Of a DNA stretch of 18,334 nucleotides, positions 1 to 7,131 are shown one piece after another; within the stretch, counting starts at the first letter, position 1, and each line of letters opens with the position of its first letter. The translations under genes were made by a program, and so were the position numbers. The notes beneath the pieces are model-generated. The model saw nothing but the letters and a program-made list of their open reading frames with translations, was not told the DNA's origin and did no database searches. This DNA comes from Paracoccaceae bacterium (lineage in GTDB: Bacteria; Pseudomonadota; Alphaproteobacteria; Rhodobacterales; Rhodobacteraceae). The stretch lies in NCBI GenBank assembly GCA_015487255.1, contig WFQA01000226.1, positions 1 to 18,334 of the forward strand, in the 5' to 3' direction.

Positions 1-597
1 GATAAGTTCAAGCTGGTGTTTTTCAACGGCGCGGAAAAGCCCGGCATCCGGCTGGGTGAAAAGGCGGTGAAGGGCCTGCTTTCCAAAATGAAAAAGCGCA
101 ATATTGCCACCCATCTCGGGGCCAAGCCGATCCGGATCGAGGCTGACAAGGTGGTGACCGAGCGCGAGGAAATTCCGGCTGATCTGGTATTGATGATGCC
201 CGGCCTGACCGGCCCGCTCTGGCTAGACAATACCGAGCTGCCGCGCTCCCCCGGCGGCTTTGTGCAGGGGGATGAAAAATGCCGCGTGGTCGGCTGGGAG
301 AAGACCTATGTGGTGGGTGATACCGGCTCTTTCCCCGGCCCGGACTGGCTGGCCAAACAGGCGCATCAGGCTGATCTGCAGGCCGAAGCGGCGGCGGCCA
401 ATATCGTGGAAGAGATGCAAGGCAAGGCGCCAAGCCATAATTTCAAGGCCGAGCTTATTTGCATTGTTGATACGCTGGATAGCGGCATTGTGGTCTATCG
501 CAATGAAAAACGCAGCTTTTTCATGCCGGCGTTTTTGTTTGGGCATTGGGCCAAGCGGTTTTTCGAACGTTATTACCTGAAACGCTATCGGAAATAG
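1..597 (+). CDS. FAD-dependent NAD(P)/quinone oxidoreductase, sulfide:quinone oxidoreductase-like (C-terminal part)
   Basis: The frame is open at the left edge, so the first half (FAD-binding Rossmann fold) is missing and about 198 residues remain. The visible part contains a second nucleotide-domain segment with the pattern ADLVLMMPGLTGP, then VVGDTGSFPGPDWLAKQAHQADLQA. The latter matches the C-terminal FAD-contacting GD motif and following helix of the sulfide:quinone oxidoreductase / type II NADH dehydrogenase superfamily. The C-terminal tail is rich in aromatic and basic residues (FLFGHWAKRFFERYYLKRYRK region), as expected for a monotopic quinone-reducing membrane anchor. The redox cysteines cannot be assessed because the N-terminal half is outside the window. 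It converges on purN with only 12 bp between stop codons. The family is well supported; the substrate (sulfide or another donor) is inference. Confidence 0.75.
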   Translation, partial: DKFKLVFFNGAEKPGIRLGEKAVKGLLSKMKKRNIATHLGAKPIRIEADKVVTEREEIPADLVLMMPGLTGPLWLDNTELPRSPGGFVQGDEKCRVVGWEKTYVVGDTGSFPGPDWLAKQAHQADLQAEAAAANIVEEMQGKAPSHNFKAELICIVDTLDSGIVVYRNEKRSFFMPAFLFGHWAKRFFERYYLKRYRK

Positions 598-609
598 GGC
601 AGCTCCATC

Positions 610-1206
610 TTAGGCGAAAATGGAAACCTTTTTGCTATCTCCAACCGCAAAGCGCCGCAGCACCATCGGGTAAAGCTGGTGCTCGAGCGGCAGCAGGCGT
701 TTGGCGAGGGTTTCAGGCGTATCCCCCGCCTGCACCGGCATTACCGCTTGGCCCAGAATCGGCCCGCCATCCAGTTCTCCGGTCACTTCGTGCACGGTGC
801 AGCCATGCACCGCCATGCCCGCTTCCAGCGCCCGCTGATGGGTGTGCAGCCCGCGAAACAGCGGCAGGATCGAGGGGTGAATGTTCAGCATTTTCCCCTG
901 CCAGCGGGCAATGAAACCGGGGGTGAGAATGCGCATGAAACCGGCAAGGCAGATGATATCGGGCGCGGCCTGCTCCAGCTTTTCATTGAGCGCGGCCTCA
1001 AACCTAGCGCGGTCCCCTTTATACGGGCGGTGATCAACGCTGGCGGTTGCCACGCCGCGCGCCGCCGCCTTGGCCAGCCCGCCGGCATCGGGGCTGTTGG
1101 CCAGCACCAGAACCGGCGCGGCGGGGTGGTCGCGCGCCATATCCCGCAGCAGCGCCTCCATATTGGAGCCACCCCCCGAAATCAGGATCGCCACCCGCTT
1201 TTTCAT
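610..1206 (-). CDS. purN: Phosphoribosylglycinamide formyltransferase (GAR transformylase)
   Basis: This cytoplasmic enzyme transfers a formyl group from 10-formyl-tetrahydrofolate to glycinamide ribonucleotide, the third step of purine synthesis. The 198-residue protein has the phosphate-binding SGGGSN motif at residues 10-15. The catalytic trio of the family is present as Asn108 and His110 (in NIHPSILPLF) and Asp146 (in GELDGGPI), offset by two from the E. coli residues 106, 108 and 144. Length is typical. Its start codon overlaps the end of purM by 4 bp, so the two are almost certainly translated in a coupled way from one mRNA. The stop lies 12 bp from the stop of the convergent oxidoreductase gene, and no obvious terminator lies in that gap. 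Confidence 0.97.
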   Translation of the reverse strand: MKKRVAILISGGGSNMEALLRDMARDHPAAPVLVLANSPDAGGLAKAAARGVATASVDHRPYKGDRARFEAALNEKLEQAAPDIICLAGFMRILTPGFIARWQGKMLNIHPSILPLFRGLHTHQRALEAGMAVHGCTVHEVTGELDGGPILGQAVMPVQAGDTPETLAKRLLPLEHQLYPMVLRRFAVGDSKKVSIFA

Positions 1207-2249
1207 TTCAATACGCCGGAATAGCTCACACCTTTGCCCCTGGCCACATGGCCCATGGGGATGACCTGCTCACCATGGGCTTCAAAAACCGCCGTCAGGG
1301 TTTCGGCGCGCTCGGCTGCCACCACCGCCACCATGCCAATGCCGCAATTGAAGGTTTTGAGCAGCTCGGCCTCGGCCAGCCCGGCTTGCCCGGCCAGCCA
1401 TTTGATCACCGGCGGCAGGGGCCAGGCCGCGAGGTCCACTTCTGCGCCAAGCCCTTTGGGCAGGGCGCGGGGCAGGTTTTCGGCCAGCCCGCCGCCGGTG
1501 ATATGGGCCAGCGCATGCAGCCCCCCGGCGCGGTGCGCGGCCAGCCCGGAGCGCACATAAAGCTTTGTTGGCGCAAGCAGGGCTGCGCCGAGGCTGCCTT
1601 CGCCAAAGGGGCAGGGTGAATCCCAGCCCAGCCCGGAATTTTCCACCACTTTGCGCACCAGCGAATAACCGTTGGAATGCACACCGGATGATGCCAGCCC
1701 AAGCAGAACATCACCCTCCTGCACGCCATTTGGCAGGCTGTTGCCGCGCTCCATCGCGCCAACGCTAAACCCGGCGAGGTCAAAATCTCCCTTGGCATAC
1801 ATGCCGGGCATTTCGGCGGTCTCACCGCCAACCAGGGCGGAATTGCTGCGCTTGCAGCCTTCGGCAATGCCGGCAACCACCGCTGCCGCCTCGGCCACAT
1901 CAAGCTTACCGGTGGCAAAATAATCAAGGAAAAACAACGGCTCCGCCCCCTGGCAGACCAGATCATTCACACACATCGCCACCAGATCAATGCCAACCGT
2001 ATCCAGAATACCGGTATCTATGGCGATGCGCAGCTTGGTGCCAACCCCGTCGGTGGCGGCTACCAGTATCGGGTCTTTGTAGCCTGCGGATTTGAGGTCA
2101 AACATCGCGCCAAAACCGCCTAGCCCGTCCATTGTGCCGGGGCGTTTGGTGGCGGTTGCAAGGGGTTTTATCTGGTCAACCAAAGCGTTGCCCGCATCGA
2201 TATCCACACCTGCATCGGCGTAGGTCAAGCCGTTTTCCGGATGGGTCAT
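1203..2249 (-). CDS. purM: Phosphoribosylformylglycinamidine cyclo-ligase (AIR synthetase)
   Basis: PurM closes the imidazole ring of aminoimidazole ribonucleotide using ATP, the fifth step of purine synthesis, in the cytoplasm. The 348-residue protein has the usual family length. Motifs are GGFGAMFDL (44-52), the ATP-binding DGVGTK (67-72), MCVNDL (92-97) and the signature GGETAEMPGMY (141-151). The ATG start is preceded by an AAGGA ribosome site about 10 nt upstream. It is the first gene of a purM-purN pair with a 4 bp overlap, the common bacterial arrangement. A stable minus-strand hairpin with a U-rich tail lies about 50-80 bp upstream. It may be the terminator of the pilus genes or a purM leader attenuator. 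Confidence 0.98.
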   Translation of the reverse strand: MTHPENGLTYADAGVDIDAGNALVDQIKPLATATKRPGTMDGLGGFGAMFDLKSAGYKDPILVAATDGVGTKLRIAIDTGILDTVGIDLVAMCVNDLVCQGAEPLFFLDYFATGKLDVAEAAAVVAGIAEGCKRSNSALVGGETAEMPGMYAKGDFDLAGFSVGAMERGNSLPNGVQEGDVLLGLASSGVHSNGYSLVRKVVENSGLGWDSPCPFGEGSLGAALLAPTKLYVRSGLAAHRAGGLHALAHITGGGLAENLPRALPKGLGAEVDLAAWPLPPVIKWLAGQAGLAEAELLKTFNCGIGMVAVVAAERAETLTAVFEAHGEQVIPMGHVARGKGVSYSGVLK

Positions 2250-2299
2250 GGCGAAATCCTTTGCTGGGAAAGTTGCAGCAGCTTTACCCGATGGCCAGG

Positions 2300-2326
2300 C
2301 AAAAGAAAACCACCCATTGGGTGGTT
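2300..2326 (-). terminator. Probable intrinsic terminator or purM leader attenuator
   Basis: On the minus strand, AACCACCC and GGGTGGTT form a perfect 8 bp stem with a 3-nt loop, immediately followed by a T-rich tail (TTCTTTTG). It sits about 118 nt after the stop of the pilus cluster and about 50 nt before the purM start. It could end pilus transcription or, if the purM promoter is further upstream, attenuate purM-purN. The plus-strand side of the hairpin overlaps the candidate -35 element of the tRNA gene. Confidence 0.6.
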
Positions 2327-2353
2327 GACCATCGCTTTTTGCCCAGATAGATA
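2325..2353 (+). promoter_or_regulatory. Candidate promoter of the tRNA gene
   Basis: TTGACC (2325-2330, 5 of 6 matches to the -35 consensus) is followed after 17 bp by TAGATA (2348-2353, a weak -10). Transcription would then begin about 5 nt before the tRNA, which is typical for short tRNA leaders. The -10 match is poor, so this is a tentative call based mainly on spacing. Confidence 0.4.
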
Positions 2354-2363
2354 TGCCCTAGGC

Positions 2364-2440
2364 GGGCCTGTAGCTCAGTTGGTTAGAGCAGAGCGCTCAT
2401 AACGCTTTTGTCGTAGGTTCGAGTCCTACCGGGCCTACCA
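2364..2440 (+). tRNA. tRNA with CAT anticodon, probably tRNA-Ile2 (lysidine type)
   Basis: The 77-nt gene folds as a complete cloverleaf. The acceptor stem is GGGCCTG with CGGGCCT (first pair G-U), the D stem GCTC/GAGC, the anticodon stem GAGCG/CGCTT with loop CTCATAA, and the T stem GTAGG/CCTAC with TTCGAGT. CCA is encoded. The CAT anticodon could mean Met or Ile2. The acceptor pairs C4-G69 and C5-G68 match the TilS identity elements known from E. coli tRNA-Ile2 and differ from elongator Met, so Ile2 is preferred. If so, the cell converts C34 to lysidine to read AUA. It ends 3 bp from the stop of the convergent TadE-like gene. Confidence 0.95.
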
Positions 2441-2443
2441 TAT

Positions 2444-2995
2444 CTAAACCGGGCGATCTAGGTTTGGTAAAAAAGACAGGTAGCGCGGAGAAATAACCAC
2501 CCGGTTGGTCCAGGTTTGGGCAACAATTCCAACCATATCCGCAATCGGAATGAACGGAACATATGAATCTACCAATAGAACTGTTTCACCCAACGCCATC
2601 GGCGGTAAGGTCAGCGCCGCCAGGTCAGCATCAACCACCGGGTCACCCTCAGTGGAATAGGACCATGCTACCTCCATGTCACCCGTGGTTGCATTCCGGA
2701 TCAGGGCCGAAACCGTCAACTCCCCCGCCGGTTCGCGCGGGAGCATTCTGCTTTGTAAAAGTAAAAGATCGTCGATATAGGCATCGTCAATCGCTTCGGT
2801 CTGGCGTGACATAATATCGGCAATATTATGTGCTGTGCGTGCCGCAGCGGCGCGGGCGTCAAAAGCGTCAAAAAAGACGATCGAGCCGATAAACCACAGC
2901 ATCAAAACCGGAAGAATCAAAATGAACTCAACCGTCATCGTTGCCTGATCATCTTCCCGAAATCGGTTTAACAGGTATTTAAGCTGATGTTTCAT
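2444..2995 (-). CDS. TadE-like pilus assembly protein (third gene of cluster)
   Basis: This 183-residue protein starts with a short basic, polar stretch (RFREDDQATM), then TVEFILILPVLMLW at residues 21-34. That is the TadE pattern: a prepilin-like N-terminus with Glu at position +5 relative to the processed segment and one hydrophobic helix. The rest (residues 50-183) is a soluble, presumably periplasmic domain ending with a conserved-looking aromatic region. TadE-type pseudopilins are minor components of the Flp/Tad pilus secretion machine. The start lies 3 bp after the stop of the preceding TadE-like gene, indicating one operon. No ATPase, secretin or major Flp pilin is visible in the window, so this cluster must work with Tad genes elsewhere. 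Confidence 0.85.
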   Translation of the reverse strand: MKHQLKYLLNRFREDDQATMTVEFILILPVLMLWFIGSIVFFDAFDARAAAARTAHNIADIMSRQTEAIDDAYIDDLLLLQSRMLPREPAGELTVSALIRNATTGDMEVAWSYSTEGDPVVDADLAALTLPPMALGETVLLVDSYVPFIPIADMVGIVAQTWTNRVVISPRYLSFLPNLDRPV

Positions 2996-2998
2996 GGG

Positions 2999-3538
2999 CT
3001 ATAACGGCTCGTTGACAAATGCGGCATAGGAAACCATCTGGTATGCGCCAGACGGGTCGAGCACCAGTTGCGTGCCAAGCCCCGCACCGGGTATCAGTGG
3101 GTCCATCACAAAACAGGCGCGTAAAACCATAACCTCGATCACAACGCGCGACCCCGGCACAAAATTCACCATCGGTTCTATGTTCCCCGTGCGGTCAACA
3201 CAGGTGGCCGATGCGGTCGAAATCGGGTCGTCTGAGGGAACAAGCTCAAGATGCAGCGCATTTACACAATCCCGCAATATGACGGAATATTCACATATCC
3301 GCTCTTTTACCGTATCAGCGGTTGGATTGGGGAAACGGTCGATGCGCAGATCACGCACCGCCAGGTTGACACCCCGGTTGAGCATGGTTTGCTGGGTCAT
3401 CAGCCACCCGGCCTCAAGCACGGAAAACACGATCCACATTACCGTTGGCACAAGGATAACAAACTCTACCGTAGGGTTGGCGGATTCATCATCCCTGAAG
3501 CGTTGAAGCAGCGATCGCATTTTGGAAGCCATAGTCAT
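2999..3538 (-). CDS. TadE/TadF-like pilus assembly protein (second gene of cluster)
   Basis: The 179-residue product has the same plan as its downstream neighbour: a polar charged leader (RFRDDESANP), TVEF at 23-26, a single hydrophobic helix to about residue 45, then a periplasmic domain. The two are clearly related paralogues at the N-terminus but diverge afterwards. The domain contains several cysteines (in KERICEY, LRDCVNA, SATCVDR and LRACFVM), suggesting disulfides in the periplasm. The ATG at 3538 overlaps the TadG-like stop in a TAATG arrangement, favouring translational coupling. An alternative start two codons further in (MAS) is possible. TadE versus TadF naming cannot be settled from sequence alone. 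Confidence 0.82.
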   Translation of the reverse strand: MTMASKMRSLLQRFRDDESANPTVEFVILVPTVMWIVFSVLEAGWLMTQQTMLNRGVNLAVRDLRIDRFPNPTADTVKERICEYSVILRDCVNALHLELVPSDDPISTASATCVDRTGNIEPMVNFVPGSRVVIEVMVLRACFVMDPLIPGAGLGTQLVLDPSGAYQMVSYAAFVNEPL

Positions 3539-4923
3539 TAGTTAACCAGTTTGAGTTTTTGAATGGTTTGCGCGATACTCTGGAAGGCCGTTGTGAGGTC
3601 TGCAGTCTCCACATTGTAAAAATGCGCCAGAGAAGAGGCGCAATCGCGCATTTGAGTTGCGGCATTGCTTTCCGCGCCAACATCGTAGCCAATGGTAAAG
3701 ACCACAATACCCGCGTCCTTGGCTGCATCACAGATATTCTGTAAGCGTGTATCCTCCTGCTCGGCGGTAACGCGTACTTCCATGTGAGACCAGGCCCATG
3801 GCGTGCGGTTTTCGTTCCAGTATTCGGCATTGGCTTGTGAAAGCTCAGGAACGGGAACGCCGTTTTCATCAAACTCGATTTCGCCATACGCATCTTCTCT
3901 CATTTGATAATTCGTTGTATTTTCGCCATCGGTCATCAACACAATGAATTTCAAGGCGTCTTCAGCACTATAGGCAGCCGGGCGGCCCGCAAAAATCGGA
4001 TCGACATCACCAAGATTGATGAGTTCGGCGACAACTGGCTGCGCGGCGGGGTCAAGCAGGGCGGTGCCCCATTTCATACCGATATTGGCGGCGGTCATAC
4101 CCGTTGCGCGCAAATTATCGATTGCCGCATTCAGCTCCACAGTGTCATTTGAAAATGCAACGATGTCGATATCATCGCGCGGGCACCACTCCGAATCTCT
4201 ATCAAAAATCCATTGGGGTGCCCAGTGCTGGGCTTGCGCCAGCGGCGCGGTGGTGGATAGGGAGGTCGTGTTATAATCTATTGCCGTAAAGTTCACGCAG
4301 CTGGAAAAATTCTGCCAGCGGGTCAGGTTGAATTGGTCCATCAGGTTACGGTTGGCAGCTACTTGCCCGGAGAACGGTATCAGCGAAACCGTAGTGGTTT
4401 CGACTGTGTCTTCAGTCAGAACGAGGCTGACGAACTCGGAGGCGGCATCACGCAGGTTTTGGATTTTGGTCCCCCTCATCGAGCCGGAAATATCGACCAC
4501 CAGCGAAATTTCGATCTCGTTACGGGCGATCATCGCGCCAGCGGCTGCCGCCCCCCCAAGCACTTCAATGCCTGCGAGGCGCAAAAAGAAGGTATCCACG
4601 CTGAAATCGGCAGAGGCATCAATGCGCCGGGAATTGAGATAAATGGTTGGTACAACCTGCACATTAAGCTCTACCGGATCATAGCCCGAGGAGCGCATAT
4701 AGGCAAATACGATATCTTTCGGGTCCAATGTCTGCTCAAAAGCTGCGGCGGCCAAAACGCCACGGTCCAGTGCGTCCTGCACGCCTTCCCGGCGGGTTTC
4801 CTGGTTGACAAAGTCAACCGCCATTCCGCCGCCGACAACCATAACCATAAACATGGTCAGGGTGAAAGCGAGAATACCACCGCTTTCATCTTTACGAAAA
4901 TCGTTCAGTAATTTAATTTTCAT
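3538..4923 (-). CDS. TadG-like pilus assembly protein with von Willebrand factor A domain
   Basis: The 461-residue protein begins with a TadE/G-type N-terminus (FRKDESGGILAFTLTMFMVM, residues 9-28) that forms one membrane helix, followed by an extended soluble domain. A VWA domain starts near residue 138: the MIDAS motif DISGS is at 144-148, a Thr-containing loop lies at 274-288, and the second metal-site motif TDGEN is at 331-335. All MIDAS elements look intact, so divalent-metal-dependent adhesion or protein binding is likely. TadG proteins are thought to anchor or organise the Tad pilus at the envelope. The ribosome site AGAGGG precedes the ATG. It is the first gene of the three-gene cluster and has an AT-rich 223 bp upstream region that must contain the promoter. 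Confidence 0.88.
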   Translation of the reverse strand: MKIKLLNDFRKDESGGILAFTLTMFMVMVVGGGMAVDFVNQETRREGVQDALDRGVLAAAAFEQTLDPKDIVFAYMRSSGYDPVELNVQVVPTIYLNSRRIDASADFSVDTFFLRLAGIEVLGGAAAAGAMIARNEIEISLVVDISGSMRGTKIQNLRDAASEFVSLVLTEDTVETTTVSLIPFSGQVAANRNLMDQFNLTRWQNFSSCVNFTAIDYNTTSLSTTAPLAQAQHWAPQWIFDRDSEWCPRDDIDIVAFSNDTVELNAAIDNLRATGMTAANIGMKWGTALLDPAAQPVVAELINLGDVDPIFAGRPAAYSAEDALKFIVLMTDGENTTNYQMREDAYGEIEFDENGVPVPELSQANAEYWNENRTPWAWSHMEVRVTAEQEDTRLQNICDAAKDAGIVVFTIGYDVGAESNAATQMRDCASSLAHFYNVETADLTTAFQSIAQTIQKLKLVN

Positions 4924-5118
4924 TTCTTGTCCCTCTGGGTGAAATCCTCACAAACAGACGCAACGATTTTTTAAAAATTCAACATAAAAGAATCGCATAC
5001 GACAGCAGCAATCGGTAAATCCACATGAGGCATAACACAAAATCAATGGTTTTGCCAGCAACACCGCACGAATTTAGATAAATTGTGAGATGAATGCAAC
5101 CAAGGGGCGCTGCGGGGC

Positions 5119-5156
5119 AAAAAAACCCTTATAAAACAAAGCTAAACTAATGGGTT
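5119..5156 (-). terminator. Possible terminator of the proXWV operon
   Basis: On the minus strand, an AACCC/GGGTT stem (outer 5 bp, extendable by TTA/TAA) overlaps the proV stop codon and is followed by seven T residues. The loop is long and the stem short, so the U tract is the main support. Confidence 0.4.
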
Positions 5157-6178
5157 GCTGCAGTAACCATAGCTGAGATTGTGTCTTTTAAAAGCAAGGA
5201 CCCAACCAGATTTCCACTTTTGTCACGGACATTTGCACGGGTTTCTTCTTGCTCAGCCATGGCGTGGGCTGCGGTTTCAAGCCGGTCATCGGGGTGAACC
5301 TCTACTTTTGTCGCCTCTTCCAGCGGGGTATCGGACATAATCGTTGCCACGGAAATCACCCTGCCGCGGTTAACTTCTTTAATGAAATCAGCTATATATC
5401 CATCTGCCGGGTTTAACACAATCTCCTGCCCGGTGCCTTGCTGAATCACCTCGCCATCACGCAGAATAGCGATTCGGTCCCCCAGCCGCAGGGCTTCGTC
5501 CAGATCGTGGGTAATAAACACAATGGTCTTTTTCAATTCCTGCTGGATATCAAGTAAAACCGATTGCATATCGGTGCGAATCAGTGGGTCCAGCGCCGAA
5601 AAAGCCTCGTCCATCAGCAGGATATCCGCATCATTGGTCAGGGCGCGCGCCAGCCCGACCCGTTGCTGCATGCCGCCGGAAAGCTGGTTGGGGTAGTGGT
5701 CCTCAAACCCGTCCAGCCCAACGCGCTCAATCCAGCGCTGCGCCCGTTTTTTGGCCTCAGCCTTGTCCACACCCTGAATCTCCAGCCCGTAAACCGTGTT
5801 GTGCATCACCGTGCGGTGCGGCAGCAGGGCGAATTTCTGAAACACCATCGCGGTTTTATGGCGGCGAAACTCCAGCAATTCGGCTTTGGACATCTGGCAA
5901 ACATCAACATCCTCGTAAAGCACGGCACCTGCGGTAGGGTCGATCAGGCGGTTGATATGTCGGATCAGGGTGGATTTGCCCGAGCCGGAAAGCCCCATCA
6001 CCACCTGAATCTGCCCGGCTGGCATGGAGATGTTGATATCTTTCAGCCCCAGCACATGCCCGTGTTTTTCATTCAGCTCGGCCTTGGACATGCCGTTTTT
6101 GACCATCTCGACACATTTGGCACCATTGGGGCCAAATACCTTATATAGGTCTTTTATTTCAATGCCGTGGCTAGCCAT
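5147..6178 (-). CDS. proV: Glycine betaine/proline-type ABC transporter ATP-binding protein
   Basis: This cytoplasmic ATPase drives import of compatible solutes such as glycine betaine or related quaternary amines. In its 343 residues I see Walker A GLSGSGKST (62-70), the Q-loop at Gln114, the ABC signature LSGGMQQR (166-173), Walker B ILLMDE (186-191) and the H-loop His224 in FITHD. After residue 250 there is a partial CBS-like regulatory region (SVATIMSDTPLEEA onward), shorter than the two full CBS domains of E. coli ProV or OpuAA. The start codon lies inside the end of proW (8 bp overlap). It is preceded by an exceptionally complete Shine-Dalgarno, GGAGGTGATCC, whose core GGAGG is 6 nt from ATG. 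Confidence 0.95.
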   Translation of the reverse strand: MASHGIEIKDLYKVFGPNGAKCVEMVKNGMSKAELNEKHGHVLGLKDINISMPAGQIQVVMGLSGSGKSTLIRHINRLIDPTAGAVLYEDVDVCQMSKAELLEFRRHKTAMVFQKFALLPHRTVMHNTVYGLEIQGVDKAEAKKRAQRWIERVGLDGFEDHYPNQLSGGMQQRVGLARALTNDADILLMDEAFSALDPLIRTDMQSVLLDIQQELKKTIVFITHDLDEALRLGDRIAILRDGEVIQQGTGQEIVLNPADGYIADFIKEVNRGRVISVATIMSDTPLEEATKVEVHPDDRLETAAHAMAEQEETRANVRDKSGNLVGSLLLKDTISAMVTAATH

Positions 6179-7058
6179 GGATCACCTCCGTGTGCTTTTG
6201 CAACCGCTTGCCGAATTTCTGTGACACCCGGTCAAACACAATCGCGATGGCCACAATCGCCATGCCGTTCATAAAGCCAAGGGTGATGTATTGGTTATTC
6301 ACCGCTCTCAGCACCTCCATCCCCAGCCCGCGCACCCCGATCAGGGCGGCCACCACCACCATCGCCAAGGCCATCATGATGGTCTGGTTAACGCCGGCAA
6401 ATATATTGGGCAGCGCCAGCGGCATTTGCACGGTCCACAGCTTTTGCCGGGGGGAGGCGCCAAAGGCATCCGCCGCTTCCAGCACGTCTTTATCCACCAG
6501 CCGAATGCCAAGATTGGTCAGGCGCACGATCGGCGGAATCGCATAGATGCAAACCGCAATCAGCCCCGGCACTTTGCCAATGCCCAGAAGCAGCAAAATA
6601 GGGATGAGGTAAACAAAGCTTGGAATGGTTTGCATGATATCAAGGACCGGGGTCACGACAGCTTGGGTCCGGTCGGATTTTGACATCAATATCCCGAAGG
6701 GGATGCCGATAATGATACACACCAATGTTGCCACCGAGACCAGCGCCAACGTATACATCGTGTCTTCCCACATGCCCAGATACCCGATGAACAGCAAGGA
6801 AAACACGGTGCCGACAACCAGGACCCAACTGCGCGAGCCGGCCCAGACCAGCACAGAAATGATGATGATCATCAAGGGCCACGGGGTTGAGATCAGCAGT
6901 TTTTCGAACCAGACCAGAAATTGCAGTAACGGGTTGAAGAAGTTTTCTATGCTTTCACCGTATTCGCGGGTAAACCCTCTGAATGCATCGTCAAACCCAC
7001 GTTTGAAGTCGCGCAGATCCGTCCGGCTCATTTCCGGAAACTCGGTCCAGTTTTCCAC
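6171..7058 (-). CDS. proW: Glycine betaine/proline-type ABC transporter permease
   Basis: The 295-residue inner-membrane permease has a hydrophilic N-terminal extension of about 55 residues, two early helices (about 60-95), then the binding-protein-dependent transport domain. The EAA loop contacting ProV is at about 194-217 (EAADAFGASPRQKLW...PLALPNI). Helices continue to about residue 280. The start codon is GTG, with AAGGGG about 8 nt upstream; no better ATG in frame fits the family. It is preceded by a strong hairpin separating it from proX, and its last 8 bp overlap proV, so proW and proV should be translated together. Confidence 0.95.
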   Translation of the reverse strand: MENWTEFPEMSRTDLRDFKRGFDDAFRGFTREYGESIENFFNPLLQFLVWFEKLLISTPWPLMIIIISVLVWAGSRSWVLVVGTVFSLLFIGYLGMWEDTMYTLALVSVATLVCIIIGIPFGILMSKSDRTQAVVTPVLDIMQTIPSFVYLIPILLLLGIGKVPGLIAVCIYAIPPIVRLTNLGIRLVDKDVLEAADAFGASPRQKLWTVQMPLALPNIFAGVNQTIMMALAMVVVAALIGVRGLGMEVLRAVNNQYITLGFMNGMAIVAIAIVFDRVSQKFGKRLQKHTEVIHG

Positions 7059-7080
7059 TTGATTGCCCCTTACCCCTGTT

Positions 7081-7116
7081 AAAACAAAGGCCCGCCAACG
7101 GTTGCTGGCGGGCCTT
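7081..7116 (-). terminator. Intercistronic terminator or attenuator between proX and proW
   Basis: AAGGCCCGCCA and TGGCGGGCCTT form a perfect 11 bp stem with an 8-nt loop. On the minus strand it is followed by TGTTTT. It begins 15 bp after the proX stop and ends just before the proW ribosome site. It probably allows partial read-through, or processing that stabilises the proX message, so that binding protein exceeds permease. Confidence 0.8.
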
Positions 7117-7131
7117 ATTTCTCGCAGTAAA

